Assembly: GCA_947564465.1 (NCBI GenBank)
Contig: CANOCV010000024.1
Location: 1-45,848, forward strand
DNA length: 45,848 nt
Reading direction: 5' to 3'
Source: an uncultured Roseburia sp.
Lineage (GTDB): Bacteria; Bacillota; Clostridia; Lachnospirales; Lachnospiraceae
Shown here one piece after another: positions 24,425 through 33,518 of the stretch. Position 1 is the first letter of the stretch, and every line of letters begins with the position of its first letter. The position numbers and the translations under genes are program-made. Below the pieces are notes generated by a model. That model saw only the letters and a program-made list of their open reading frames with translations, did no database searches and had not been told where the DNA came from.

Positions 24425-26008
24425 GTGAAAGAGGTTATAAGGAATACGATTGGCAGCTACGAAGATTTTTTTGGGACGGGACTGTATGTGGGCTTGTTCT
24501 GGCTGGCGGTTGCCGCCATGCTGCTGTTCGAGAAGAATAAGAAGAAAAAAGAATTTTTTTTGGGACAGATTCTGGTATTCTCTGTGGTGTATCTGTTTCC
24601 GGTGACGGCGTATCTTATTATGAATTACTGTATTGGAGTCACGGTTTACTGGAGAATGTTCTGGCTGCTTCCGGTGACGGTGATGATCGCCTATATGTTT
24701 ACGAACGCGTTGGATTATGCAAAGGGACGCTGGCAAAAGACGCTGGCGGCGGCATTGATATTGTTGGCAGTCATACAGGGCGGCAGTCCGGTGTACAATC
24801 AGGAAAATTTTAAGGCTGCGTCCAATTACTATAAGCTGAACCAGGATGTTTTGGTGGTTTGCGAGGCGGTTTCAAAGGATGCGCAGGCAAACGGAATAGA
24901 GAAGAAGGGGTTGATCGTACCCAACCAGCTTGCGACTGAGATTCGGCAGTATGACGCTTCCATTCGCATGCCTTACGGGAGAAACGCTTTACGCGGAGAA
25001 AAAATTTCAAAGACGGCATCGAGAATCTATGACGCGATAAACGGCGGCAGTCTTGATGCGACTGCGCTGGCATATTACGCGAAAAAGGGCGGATACCAGT
25101 ATTTTGCCTATATGACGGGTGAAAAAACGGAGGATATTTTTAACGCGGGTTACCGGTTTGTGGAAAATGTCGGCAATTACGATATCTACCGTTTGGAGGA
25201 GGATACTTTCGGGAAACGGGATTTACTGATTACGCAGTACGGTGATTTTGAGGGGAATCAGTGCATGTTTTATACGATCCGCGATTATAAGAACAGTCTT
25301 GTGGTGATTGACGGCGGCTGGGATGTGAATGCGGACAGTGTGCGCGGTAAAATCAAGAGCATGGGCGGGCGCGTGGACGCGTGGATTCTGACGCACCCGC
25401 ATGAGGACCATATCGGAGCATTTTGCGAGATCTATAAAAATCCGGACGGGATCAAGATTAAAAAGGTGTATGCGGTGGATATGGCAGATCCGGAGCTTTG
25501 CATGGAAAATGCGCCGTGGGACAGTGTGGATATGTATCGACGCTTCTTGGAGCTTGATATTCCGAATCTGAAGCTGGTACATGCAGGAGACACAATAAAA
25601 AAGGGACGGATTCATATTGAGGTGTTAAATGCGTACGAGGAGAAGACAGACGAGCTGTCGAATGATCTGCTCAATGACGGTTCCATGATGTTTCTTGTAA
25701 AGGGGAAGACCGAAAAGATGCTGTTTTGTTCCGACGTAGGGAAATCCATGAGTACATACCTGGCAGAAAAATACGGGGACATCCTGGATTGTGATTACGT
25801 TCAGATGGGGCATCACGGAAACGGCGGACTGTTGCCAAAGTTTTATGAAACAGTGTCGCCGGATGCGGCGTTTTTTGATGCGCCGCGCTGGCTGTTTTAT
25901 GATTCTACGGGAACCTATAATACGCCGGAAAAGAGACGCTTGATGGAATCCCTGGGAAGCACAATTTATTCGTTTGAGACAACGCCGAACAGTATTGTTT
26001 TGAAGTAA
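24425..26008 (+). CDS. Membrane/metallo-beta-lactamase fusion protein, C-terminal part of a split gene
   Basis: A 527-residue protein started at GTG with GGAGG (24413-24417) eight bases upstream. The first 140 residues carry about four TM helices that look like the missing C-terminal membrane part of the preceding gene. A soluble linker follows, then a metallo-beta-lactamase-fold domain (about residues 265-525). Its zinc motif HPHEDHIG is near residue 324, with later ligands in FCSDVG and QMGHHGNGG. The closest pattern is the ComEC/Rec2-type MBL module. The reading frame is the same as the upstream gene, separated only by TAA and five codons. The role in glycan assembly is unknown; a hydrolytic or lipid-phosphate-related reaction at the outer face is possible. 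Confidence 0.7.
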   Translation: MKEVIRNTIGSYEDFFGTGLYVGLFWLAVAAMLLFEKNKKKKEFFLGQILVFSVVYLFPVTAYLIMNYCIGVTVYWRMFWLLPVTVMIAYMFTNALDYAKGRWQKTLAAALILLAVIQGGSPVYNQENFKAASNYYKLNQDVLVVCEAVSKDAQANGIEKKGLIVPNQLATEIRQYDASIRMPYGRNALRGEKISKTASRIYDAINGGSLDATALAYYAKKGGYQYFAYMTGEKTEDIFNAGYRFVENVGNYDIYRLEEDTFGKRDLLITQYGDFEGNQCMFYTIRDYKNSLVVIDGGWDVNADSVRGKIKSMGGRVDAWILTHPHEDHIGAFCEIYKNPDGIKIKKVYAVDMADPELCMENAPWDSVDMYRRFLELDIPNLKLVHAGDTIKKGRIHIEVLNAYEEKTDELSNDLLNDGSMMFLVKGKTEKMLFCSDVGKSMSTYLAEKYGDILDCDYVQMGHHGNGGLLPKFYETVSPDAAFFDAPRWLFYDSTGTYNTPEKRRLMESLGSTIYSFETTPNSIVLK

Positions 26009-26051
26009 TTGTGTGACAGATGAATGGAGAAATTTGTAGGAGACGGAACGG

Positions 26052-28484
26052 ATGGAGAATTATTTTATACTGGAGAACATAAGATTTCATCTTAAGCAGG
26101 ACGATACGCTTGTGTTCAGAGGATGGTATCCGAAAGAAAATGCGGCTTGTGGAACGCTTGAGACATATTTGGATAAGAGACGGCTGCCGCTTGACATTTC
26201 CGTGGAGTCCGGCGTAGAGATACGTCAGAAGTATCTGGCGGCGGGCGAGGATGTCAGCGAGGAGGTGCGTGCAAGCCTTACGCTGCCGAAGGACTGGAGA
26301 AGTGCGCTAGGTCTTGAGATTCGCTGTAAGGTGGGCGGAGAAAGCTTTGCCGTGCGCCGCATTTCGGTAAGTAAGCTGAAAAAGCTTGCGTCCTCTGTCG
26401 ACTATTATGTAGAGAATGAGAGCATGGAGGACGACACCTTTACGATTGCGGGCTGGGCGATGGGTGAGGAGCCGGTAAAGCTTTCATTGTCTGGGACGGG
26501 GGGTGACATTTCCGCTGTCAAAATAGAAAAATTTTACCGCAGGGACGTTGCCGCCGTTTATGAGGAGGCGGATGAAACGTATCAGGCCGGATTTCGGGTG
26601 AGCGCCAAGACTAAGGGAAACGTTTCGCTGAAGCTGGAGTTAAAAAGCGGTGATAAGATAAGTATTTATAAGACAAGCACGGCACAGCTGAAAAGGGGAC
26701 GCGCTATGGCGCCGACCGTGCTGCAGAAGGCGTTTGGGTATTACCAGAGAAACGGTTTTTCCGCGACGCTTAAGAAGGTAAAAAAGAAAATTTTTCATGA
26801 GCCTGAGATAACGTATCATGTTTGGAGGAAAAAGTATCTTCCCACACAGCAAGACCTTGATATGCAAAGGAAAGCTTTTGCATCCGGACCGAAATTTTCT
26901 GTGGTAATTCCGCTTTATAAGACGCCTGAGCGTTATCTGCGGGAGATGATAGAATCCATAAAAGGACAGACGTATGCGAACTGGGAGCTGTGCCTTTGTG
27001 ACGGAAGCGGGGCAGACAGTCCGCTTACCGGAATTTTAGAGGAATATGCCCGTGAAGATAAGAGGATTCGTTTTCAGACGCTTGAGGAGAATCGCGGTAT
27101 TTCGGGAAATACAAATGCCGCGATTGAGATGGCGGAGGGAGATTTTGTTTTATTTGCAGACCATGACGATCTCATTCCGCCGGAGGCGTTCTATGAATTT
27201 GCAAAGGCTCTTAAAGAGCATCCTAAAGCCGATATGATCTATTCCGACGAGGATAAGATTGATATGGAGGGAAAGACGTATTTTGAGCCGAACTTCAAGC
27301 CGGATCTTAATATAGATCTTTTGTGCAGCGTCAATTACATCTGTCATCTGACCGGGGTGAAGAGAGAGCTTTTGAAGCGGGTTGGAGGACTTCGCGGTGA
27401 GTTTGACGGAGCGCAGGATTATGATTTTATTTTGCGCTGTGTGGAGAAAGCGGATTTTGTATATCACATTCCGAAAGTGCTGTATCATTGGCGCTGCCAT
27501 ATAGATTCTACGGCGGCGAGCCCGGAGAGTAAACTGTATGCGTTTGAAGCGGGAAAACGTGCCTTAGAGGAGCATTACCGCAGGATCGGCGTGCCGGCGG
27601 CTGTGGAGCATGCCGGCTATTACGGCATGTATCACAGCATCTATCACTGGGGAGAGGAACCGCTGGTTTCGGTTATCATACCGAACAAGGATCACACGGA
27701 GGATTTAGATAAATGCGTAAATTCTATTCTTCAAAAATCCACGTATCAGAATCTCGAATTTATCATTGTCGAGAACAACAGCACAAAAGAGGAAACATTT
27801 GCGTACTATGAGAAGCTGGAGGCATCCCACGAAAATGTGCGTGTGGTCCGCTACGAAGGTGATTTTAATTTTTCGAAGATTAACAATTTCGGCGCCGGCT
27901 ATGCAAAGGGCGAATATCTTCTTTTGCTGAACAATGATACCGAGATTATAAACCCAGAATGTATCGAGGAGATGCTCGGTTATTGTATGCGAGAGGATGT
28001 CGGAATCGTAGGCTCGCTTTTGTTGTATGAAGATGATAAGATACAGCATGCAGGTGTTGTGATCGGGTTTGGCGGAATTGCGGGACACACGTTTATCGGC
28101 TCTGACCGCTATGATCTTGGATATCAGGCAAGAATCGTCTGCGCACAGGATTATTCCGCGGTGACAGCGGCATGTCTTATGACGAAGCGCAGCCTGTTTG
28201 ATGAGGTCGGCGGGCTGACGGAGGAGCTTGCGGTGGCGTTCAACGATATTGATTATTGTATGAAGATACGCGCGCTTGGAAAGCTTGTGGTTTATAATCC
28301 ATACGCAAAGCTTTATCACTATGAATCGAAGTCAAGAGGCCTGGAGGATACACCGCAGAAGGTGGCTCGTTTTAACCGGGAGGTGGCAGTGTTCCATGAA
28401 CGATGGCCGGATATTTTAAGGGACGGAGATCCGTATTACAATCCGAATCTGTCATTGGATAAGTCAGATTTTTCGTTGAAATAG
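26052..28484 (+). CDS. Tandem GT2 glycosyltransferase with beta-rich N-terminal region
   Basis: An 810-residue protein. Residues 1-220 form two beta-rich segments (including TFTIAGWAMGE) with no assigned activity. The first GT2 domain (about 283-480) has FSVVIPLYKT, the metal-binding FADHDDLIPP near residue 371, YSDEDKID and the acceptor-site GAQDYDF. The second GT2 domain (about 538-795) has VSVIIPNKDH, LLNNDTEI near residue 626 and AVAFNDIDYC. Both look catalytically complete, so the enzyme may add two sugars or polymerise a repeat, as rhamnan- or O-antigen-type tandem GT2 enzymes do. Two shorter paralogues follow at 28726 and 32061. AGGAG precedes the ATG. Confidence 0.85.
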   Translation: MENYFILENIRFHLKQDDTLVFRGWYPKENAACGTLETYLDKRRLPLDISVESGVEIRQKYLAAGEDVSEEVRASLTLPKDWRSALGLEIRCKVGGESFAVRRISVSKLKKLASSVDYYVENESMEDDTFTIAGWAMGEEPVKLSLSGTGGDISAVKIEKFYRRDVAAVYEEADETYQAGFRVSAKTKGNVSLKLELKSGDKISIYKTSTAQLKRGRAMAPTVLQKAFGYYQRNGFSATLKKVKKKIFHEPEITYHVWRKKYLPTQQDLDMQRKAFASGPKFSVVIPLYKTPERYLREMIESIKGQTYANWELCLCDGSGADSPLTGILEEYAREDKRIRFQTLEENRGISGNTNAAIEMAEGDFVLFADHDDLIPPEAFYEFAKALKEHPKADMIYSDEDKIDMEGKTYFEPNFKPDLNIDLLCSVNYICHLTGVKRELLKRVGGLRGEFDGAQDYDFILRCVEKADFVYHIPKVLYHWRCHIDSTAASPESKLYAFEAGKRALEEHYRRIGVPAAVEHAGYYGMYHSIYHWGEEPLVSVIIPNKDHTEDLDKCVNSILQKSTYQNLEFIIVENNSTKEETFAYYEKLEASHENVRVVRYEGDFNFSKINNFGAGYAKGEYLLLLNNDTEIINPECIEEMLGYCMREDVGIVGSLLLYEDDKIQHAGVVIGFGGIAGHTFIGSDRYDLGYQARIVCAQDYSAVTAACLMTKRSLFDEVGGLTEELAVAFNDIDYCMKIRALGKLVVYNPYAKLYHYESKSRGLEDTPQKVARFNREVAVFHERWPDILRDGDPYYNPNLSLDKSDFSLK

Positions 28485-28523
28485 GATCAGAACAGTATTT
28501 AGAAATAAGCAGGTGAAGAACCC

Positions 28524-28724
28524 ATGATGAAAGTTTATATATGTCCGGAGTGCGGATGGCTTCGCGCCGTCTCGCGGAGAAAAGATGTCGAATGTTTTAA
28601 GTGCGGCGAACCTAATATGGTGCTGACCAGAATAGATTACAAGAGGTTTGCGTTTTTAGGGGAAGAGGAGCGCCGGAATTATTCCGAGAGCTGGATGTAT
28701 ATCCATAAAAAGAAGGATAACTGA
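28524..28724 (+). CDS. Small zinc-ribbon protein
   Basis: A 66-residue protein with two CxxC knuckles, ICPECGW near the N-terminus and CFKCGEP about 20 residues later, consistent with a rubredoxin- or zinc-ribbon-like fold binding one metal. The remaining residues are charged and end KKKDN. AGGTG is eight bases before the ATG (a second ATG follows immediately). It is placed between two paralogous tandem GT2 genes and ends one base before the next start, so it belongs to the same transcript. No family function is recognised. It could be an assembly or regulatory partner of the glycosyltransferases. Confidence 0.65.
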   Translation: MMKVYICPECGWLRAVSRRKDVECFKCGEPNMVLTRIDYKRFAFLGEEERRNYSESWMYIHKKKDN

Positions 28725-28725
28725 A

Positions 28726-30513
28726 ATGAAAGTAACACCGCAGAAAATAGGGAAGGCGTTTGGGTATCTGAGGAAGCATGGATGGCAGGCCTTTGTTGAC
28801 CGTCTGAGTGAGCGCCTTGAAATTGAGGCGGCGCCGTATGCGCCGTGGTATGAAAAGCATAAGACGAAGGAGGCGCAATTATTAAATCAACGGCGTCTCA
28901 TAGAAAAATGGGAAAAAAAGCCGCTTGTGAGCCTGTGTGTGCCGCTCTACGACACACCTAAGGAATATCTTTATGCAATGCTTGATTCCGTGGCGGCACA
29001 GACGTATCCGAATTGGCAGCTCTGTCTGGCGGACGGTACGCCGGGGAGTAAGGTGGAGAAGCTTGTTAAGGCATATGGTGATATGCAGGGGCGGCTCTGC
29101 TATAAGCATCTGGATATGAATCTCGGAATTGCGGGAAATACGAATGAGGCGTTCGGAATGGCCGCGGGAGAGTGGATCGGGCTTTTGGACCATGATGATA
29201 TGCTGGCGGCGGACGCGCTCTATGAAGCGCTTTTAGCTGCGGGGGATGCGTTTGGGGCAGTTTACACGGATGAGGATAAGATTGATGCCGATGGGAGGGA
29301 GCATTTGGAGCCGCATTTTAAGCCGGATTTTAATCTGGATCTGCTGCGCTCGAATAATTATATCACGCATTTTTTTATGGTCAAAAGGGAGATTGTCGAA
29401 CAGGTCGGAGGATTTCGCAGTGAATTTGACGGGGCGCAGGATTATGATTTTATTTTTCGCTGTACCGCAGCCGCACCGGTCGCACATGTTCCTAAGATTC
29501 TCTATCACTGGCGGATGACGGGAAGCTCTACGGCGGCGAATCAGGAAAGTAAGTCATATGCGTTTGAGGCGGGGAAGCGGGCGATAGAGGCGCATCTTTT
29601 GGCAAAGGGCGTGTCGGCCGAGGTGACGCAGACAGAGAATTTAGGCTTTTACAGGGTGAATTATCATGTGCAGGGGAGGCCTCTTGTCACGATCTTAATC
29701 CCGAATAAGGATGAATGCGGGACATTAAAAAAATGTATTTCCTCAATCGAAGTGTCTGTCAGGGAAGGCGGCTATGATAATTACGAGATCATAATAATCG
29801 AAAATAACAGTGCGGGGCAGGAGATTTTTGATTATTATGAAGAGCTTGAGAAAAGGCCTGATATTCGCGTGGTATATTATGAAGGGGAATTTAACTATTC
29901 CAAAATAAACAATTACGGAGCGGGCTTTGCAAGAGGGGAATATCTTTTATTTTTGAATAATGACGTGGAGGTTATCACGCCGCACTTTATATCAGAGCTG
30001 TTAGGGAACTGTCAGAGAAAGGAAGTCGGGGCAGTTGGGGCGAAACTATTTTATCCGGATAATACCGTGCAGCACGCCGGGATTGTCGTGGGAATGGGAG
30101 GCGTCGCCGGAAATATGTTTGTGGGGATGCGCCGCGGCAGAAGCGGATATCTGCACAGAGCGTCGATACAGATGAATTACAGTGCCGTGACGGCTGCCTG
30201 TATGTTGGTAGAGAGGACCGTGTTCGATAAAGTAGGGGGATTTACGGAGGAGCTTGCGGTGGCGTTTAATGATGTGGATCTGTGCCTGAAAATAAAGGAG
30301 GCGGGGTATCTGATTGTCTATGATCCGTGGGTGCAGCTTTATCACTTTGAATCAAAATCAAGGGGAAGTGAGAATACTCCGGAGAAAGTCGCGCGTTTTG
30401 AGGGGGAAGTGACGTATATGAAGAGCCGCTGGAAGGGCATACTGGTAGGGGGGGATCCGTGTTATAATCGGAACCTCTCACTTGCAAAGCCGGATTACTC
30501 CAGAAAGCCGTAG
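28726..30513 (+). CDS. Tandem GT2 glycosyltransferase
   Basis: A 595-residue paralogue of the 26052 product without the beta-rich N-terminus. A basic lead segment (FGYLRKHGWQAFVDRL) shared with its paralogues precedes GT2 domain 1 (about 65-265: VSLCVPLYDT, LDHDDMLA, YTDEDKID, GAQDYDF). GT2 domain 2 (about 320-580) has VTILIPNKDE, LFLNNDVEV near residue 410 and AVAFNDVDLC. Metal and acceptor motifs in both halves are intact. It probably acts at the cytoplasmic membrane face on a lipid-linked glycan. The sugar cannot be identified. It is the last gene before a new promoter at 30583. Confidence 0.87.
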   Translation: MKVTPQKIGKAFGYLRKHGWQAFVDRLSERLEIEAAPYAPWYEKHKTKEAQLLNQRRLIEKWEKKPLVSLCVPLYDTPKEYLYAMLDSVAAQTYPNWQLCLADGTPGSKVEKLVKAYGDMQGRLCYKHLDMNLGIAGNTNEAFGMAAGEWIGLLDHDDMLAADALYEALLAAGDAFGAVYTDEDKIDADGREHLEPHFKPDFNLDLLRSNNYITHFFMVKREIVEQVGGFRSEFDGAQDYDFIFRCTAAAPVAHVPKILYHWRMTGSSTAANQESKSYAFEAGKRAIEAHLLAKGVSAEVTQTENLGFYRVNYHVQGRPLVTILIPNKDECGTLKKCISSIEVSVREGGYDNYEIIIIENNSAGQEIFDYYEELEKRPDIRVVYYEGEFNYSKINNYGAGFARGEYLLFLNNDVEVITPHFISELLGNCQRKEVGAVGAKLFYPDNTVQHAGIVVGMGGVAGNMFVGMRRGRSGYLHRASIQMNYSAVTAACMLVERTVFDKVGGFTEELAVAFNDVDLCLKIKEAGYLIVYDPWVQLYHFESKSRGSENTPEKVARFEGEVTYMKSRWKGILVGGDPCYNRNLSLAKPDYSRKP

Positions 30514-30582
30514 AACGGAATTTTGGGGTTACCGGAACAGGAGAAAAGGAACATTTTCACAGAATTTTAAGAAAAAATGTGG

Positions 30583-30611
30583 TTGTTGTTTCCGGCGACG
30601 TATTGTATGAT
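30583..30611 (+). promoter_or_regulatory. Candidate sigma-A promoter for the priming transferase operon
   Basis: TTGTTG (30583-30588), 17-base spacer, TATGAT (30606-30611), 37 bases before the ATG at 30648. About 21 bases upstream of the -35 is GAATTTTAAG (30562-30571), which recurs at the same distance upstream of the 39060 promoter. Confidence 0.6.
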
Positions 30612-30647
30612 GGATGTATGGCAAGGAAAATTTTGTGAGGAAACGAA

Positions 30648-32057
30648 ATGTATAAGAAAGAAAAAAGAAGCTGGATGAAGCATTTGGACTTCACGATTCT
30701 GGATATTATATGTTTACAGATGGCATTTGTACTGTCCTATATCATACGATTGGAGTTTTCATCGCCATATAGCAACGAACCGTATGAGCGTCTGGCAATT
30801 TTGCTGGTACTGGTCGAGATTTGCGTCATATTTTTTACGGAGCCGTATAAGGGAGTGCTGCGGAGGACGCGGGTGCAGGAGCTTAAGGCTGTTGTGATTA
30901 ATTGTACGATCGTGTTCGTAGGGCTGCTTGTCTATATGTATGGAACAAAGCAGTCGGAGACGTATTCCAGACAGATTTTGTTTGTATATTGGGGAATTTC
31001 CATCGTTATTTCGTATATCGGGCACTGCGGTCTTAAGATTTGGGTTCGTCAGCGTTTTATAAAAGAAAAGAATATGTCCGTGATGATTATTGTAACCACA
31101 AGCGAGCTGGTTGAGGCATGTGTGAAGGATTTTGAGGATAATCGTTATCGGGAATATGTTGTAAGCGGGATTGTTGTGGTGGACAAGCCAATGGAGGGCG
31201 AGATTATACGCGGAGTGCCTGTCGTGGCAAATTCAGACAATTTTTTTGAGTATGTCCGCACCAATGTGGTGGATGAGGTGTTTATCAACGGCAACACCAT
31301 TGCGAGCAGCGAGGCGCTTGCCGAGAAGCTTTTGGAAATGGGCGTGACCGTTCATTTCAAACTTGTACATGAGTCCAGGCTGATGTCGAATTGTGTGGTG
31401 GAGGAGTGCGGTCATTATTTCGTGTTGACTTCCAGTATGCGCATTGCCACGCCGAGGCAGCTGCTTTTTAAGCGTTGTATGGATATTTTCGGAAGCCTTA
31501 TCGGCCTTATTTTCATGGGGCTTGCTTTTGTTATATTTGCGCCGTTGATTAAGCTTCAGTCGCCGGGCCCCGTCTTTTTTTCGCAGATTCGGATCGGAAA
31601 GAACGGCAGACAGTTTAAGATATATAAATTTCGTTCCATGTATATGGACGCGGAAGACCGCAAGTCGGAGCTTTTGGCCGAAAATGAGATGGAAGGCCTT
31701 ATGTTTAAGATGGAGGACGATCCGCGGATTTTTCCGGTGGGAAAGTTTATGCGTAAATTTTCGATTGACGAGCTCCCGCAGTTTTGGAATATTCTAAAAG
31801 GTGATATGAGCTTAGTGGGGACAAGGCCGCCTACGGCAGACGAATTTGAACAGTACGAGGCACATCACCGTGCGCGTCTTGGCATCAAGCCGGGGCTGAC
31901 CGGAATGTGGCAGGTCAGCGGGCGGAGCAATATCACGAATTTTGAAGAGGTTGTGAAACTGGATACTTACTATATCACAAAATGGTCTCTGGCGCTGGAT
32001 GTCAAAATACTTCTTAAGACAGTTCAGGTGGTTATAACCGGAGCAGGTTCGGAGTAG
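30648..32057 (+). CDS. Polyprenyl-phosphate sugar-1-phosphate transferase (WbaP/WcaJ-like)
   Basis: A 469-residue priming enzyme for surface polysaccharide. About four N-terminal TM helices (to about residue 125) are followed by a CoA-binding-like Rossmann region and a hydrophobic re-entrant helix. The bacterial sugar transferase domain (about 275-465) contains KRCMDIFGSLIGL, GPVFFSQIRIGKNG, YKFRSMYMDAE, FSIDELPQFWNIL, GDMSLVGTRPP and PGLTGMWQVSGRS. It moves a sugar-1-phosphate from a UDP-sugar onto undecaprenyl phosphate. Glucose or galactose is usual for this length class, but the donor is not certain. It starts an operon that continues with three glycosyltransferases. Confidence 0.92.
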   Translation: MYKKEKRSWMKHLDFTILDIICLQMAFVLSYIIRLEFSSPYSNEPYERLAILLVLVEICVIFFTEPYKGVLRRTRVQELKAVVINCTIVFVGLLVYMYGTKQSETYSRQILFVYWGISIVISYIGHCGLKIWVRQRFIKEKNMSVMIIVTTSELVEACVKDFEDNRYREYVVSGIVVVDKPMEGEIIRGVPVVANSDNFFEYVRTNVVDEVFINGNTIASSEALAEKLLEMGVTVHFKLVHESRLMSNCVVEECGHYFVLTSSMRIATPRQLLFKRCMDIFGSLIGLIFMGLAFVIFAPLIKLQSPGPVFFSQIRIGKNGRQFKIYKFRSMYMDAEDRKSELLAENEMEGLMFKMEDDPRIFPVGKFMRKFSIDELPQFWNILKGDMSLVGTRPPTADEFEQYEAHHRARLGIKPGLTGMWQVSGRSNITNFEEVVKLDTYYITKWSLALDVKILLKTVQVVITGAGSE

Positions 32058-32060
32058 AGG

Positions 32061-33515
32061 ATGGGATTAGCAGATAAGGGCAGATACATGGCGGGCCTTG
32101 TTCGAAAGCATGGATTTCTTGGTCTGGTCAGGAAAGTGATAGAGAAAAAAAAGGATTCCTTTGAGAGGGAGTACAGGGCGAATTACAGGCAATGGTTCCC
32201 GTCTGAGGAGACGCTTGCAAAGCAGAGAGCGTATGTATGGGAAACACCTCCGGTAATTTCGATTGTAGTTCCGGCGTATGAGACGCCGGAGCTGTTTTTG
32301 CGTCAGCTTATCGAGTCCGTTCTGGCGCAGACGTACGACAGATGGGAGTTGATTCTCGCGGACGGAAGCAGCACAGAACGTGTGGAGAAGATTGCGCTTG
32401 AATATGCAAGAGAGGATAAGCGGATTCGCTACAAAAAGCTTGTGGAAAACGGCGGGATTTCAGGGAATACAAACGAGGGCTTTGCGATGGCAGGCGGAGA
32501 TTTTATCGGGCTTTTGGATCATGACGACATCCTTTCGCCGCAGGCGCTCTTTCAGGTGGCGCTTGCTATTGAGGAGAATCCGCAAGCACAGGTATTTTAC
32601 TCGGATGAGGACAAGGTGAGCGCGGACCTTAGCATTCACATGCAGGCGCATTTTAAGTCGGATTTTGACAGGGAGCTTCTGCATTCCTACAATTATATCT
32701 GTCATTTTCTCGTGTTTTCGTCTAAAATCCTAAAGGAAACGGGAGGTCTGGACGAGACATACGACGGCTCGCAGGACTATGACCTTGTACTGCGTCTGAG
32801 TGAACGAACTGAAAGGTTTGTGCATATCCCGCAGATTCTATATCACTGGCGGGTACATGGCGATTCCACGGCGGCGTCCTCGCTTGCGAAGAATTATGCG
32901 TATGAAGCGGGGCGCCTTGCGCTTTTGGCGCATCTAAAGAGAATCGGAAGAAAAGCGGACGTGGAGCCGGTAAAGGGAAGGGCATTTTATCAGGTTCGAT
33001 ATAAGGACCGTATTCCAAAAGAGAGGGCCGTACGTGTGATGCCGGAGGAGCTTTTGGCCGGTGTGAAGGGATTGGACGAGGCACAATGGCTTGTGATCTG
33101 CGATAAAAAGCATATCCGTAAAGTGTCGGCAGACTGGGAGGAGACTTTGCTCGCAATGGGTGAGGCGACGGGAGCGGGCATTGTCGGAGTGCGCTTTGTG
33201 GACGGGCGGCACAGAGTGATGGATGCAGGGCTAACGCGGGGAGCTGACGGCACGGCCGTGTGTCTGTTTCAGGGACTTTGCAGTTGGTTTCACGGCTATT
33301 TTGACAGGGCGGTGCTGCCGCGCGAGACGGCCGGAGTACGCCTGTCGCTCTGTGTTATACGTAAAGAGGTGTTAAAAGAGGTGTGTGGAGATTTCAAGAT
33401 GGATGGGAAGCTGTTGAGAACTGTGAAGGGAAACCTTTCGTTTTGTGAGGCGGCAGGAAGACTTGGATATTCCGTGCTTATTAATCCGCAGATAACGGCA
33501 GTGTATAAGGGATAG
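32061..33515 (+). CDS. GT2 glycosyltransferase with degenerate second GT2 domain
   Basis: A 484-residue paralogue of the two tandem GT2 proteins. GT2 domain 1 (about residues 70-290) is complete (ISIVVPAYET, LLDHDDILS, YSDEDKVS, GSQDYDLV). The second half aligns with domain 2 of its relatives but has decayed. The position holding NND(T/V)E(I/V) is CDKKHI, the FNDxD motif is absent and the domain is much shorter. It is therefore probably a single-activity enzyme with a vestigial or structural C-terminus. It starts three bases after the priming transferase gene, so translation is likely coupled. Confidence 0.85.
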   Translation: MGLADKGRYMAGLVRKHGFLGLVRKVIEKKKDSFEREYRANYRQWFPSEETLAKQRAYVWETPPVISIVVPAYETPELFLRQLIESVLAQTYDRWELILADGSSTERVEKIALEYAREDKRIRYKKLVENGGISGNTNEGFAMAGGDFIGLLDHDDILSPQALFQVALAIEENPQAQVFYSDEDKVSADLSIHMQAHFKSDFDRELLHSYNYICHFLVFSSKILKETGGLDETYDGSQDYDLVLRLSERTERFVHIPQILYHWRVHGDSTAASSLAKNYAYEAGRLALLAHLKRIGRKADVEPVKGRAFYQVRYKDRIPKERAVRVMPEELLAGVKGLDEAQWLVICDKKHIRKVSADWEETLLAMGEATGAGIVGVRFVDGRHRVMDAGLTRGADGTAVCLFQGLCSWFHGYFDRAVLPRETAGVRLSLCVIRKEVLKEVCGDFKMDGKLLRTVKGNLSFCEAAGRLGYSVLINPQITAVYKG

Positions 33516-33518
33516 ATT

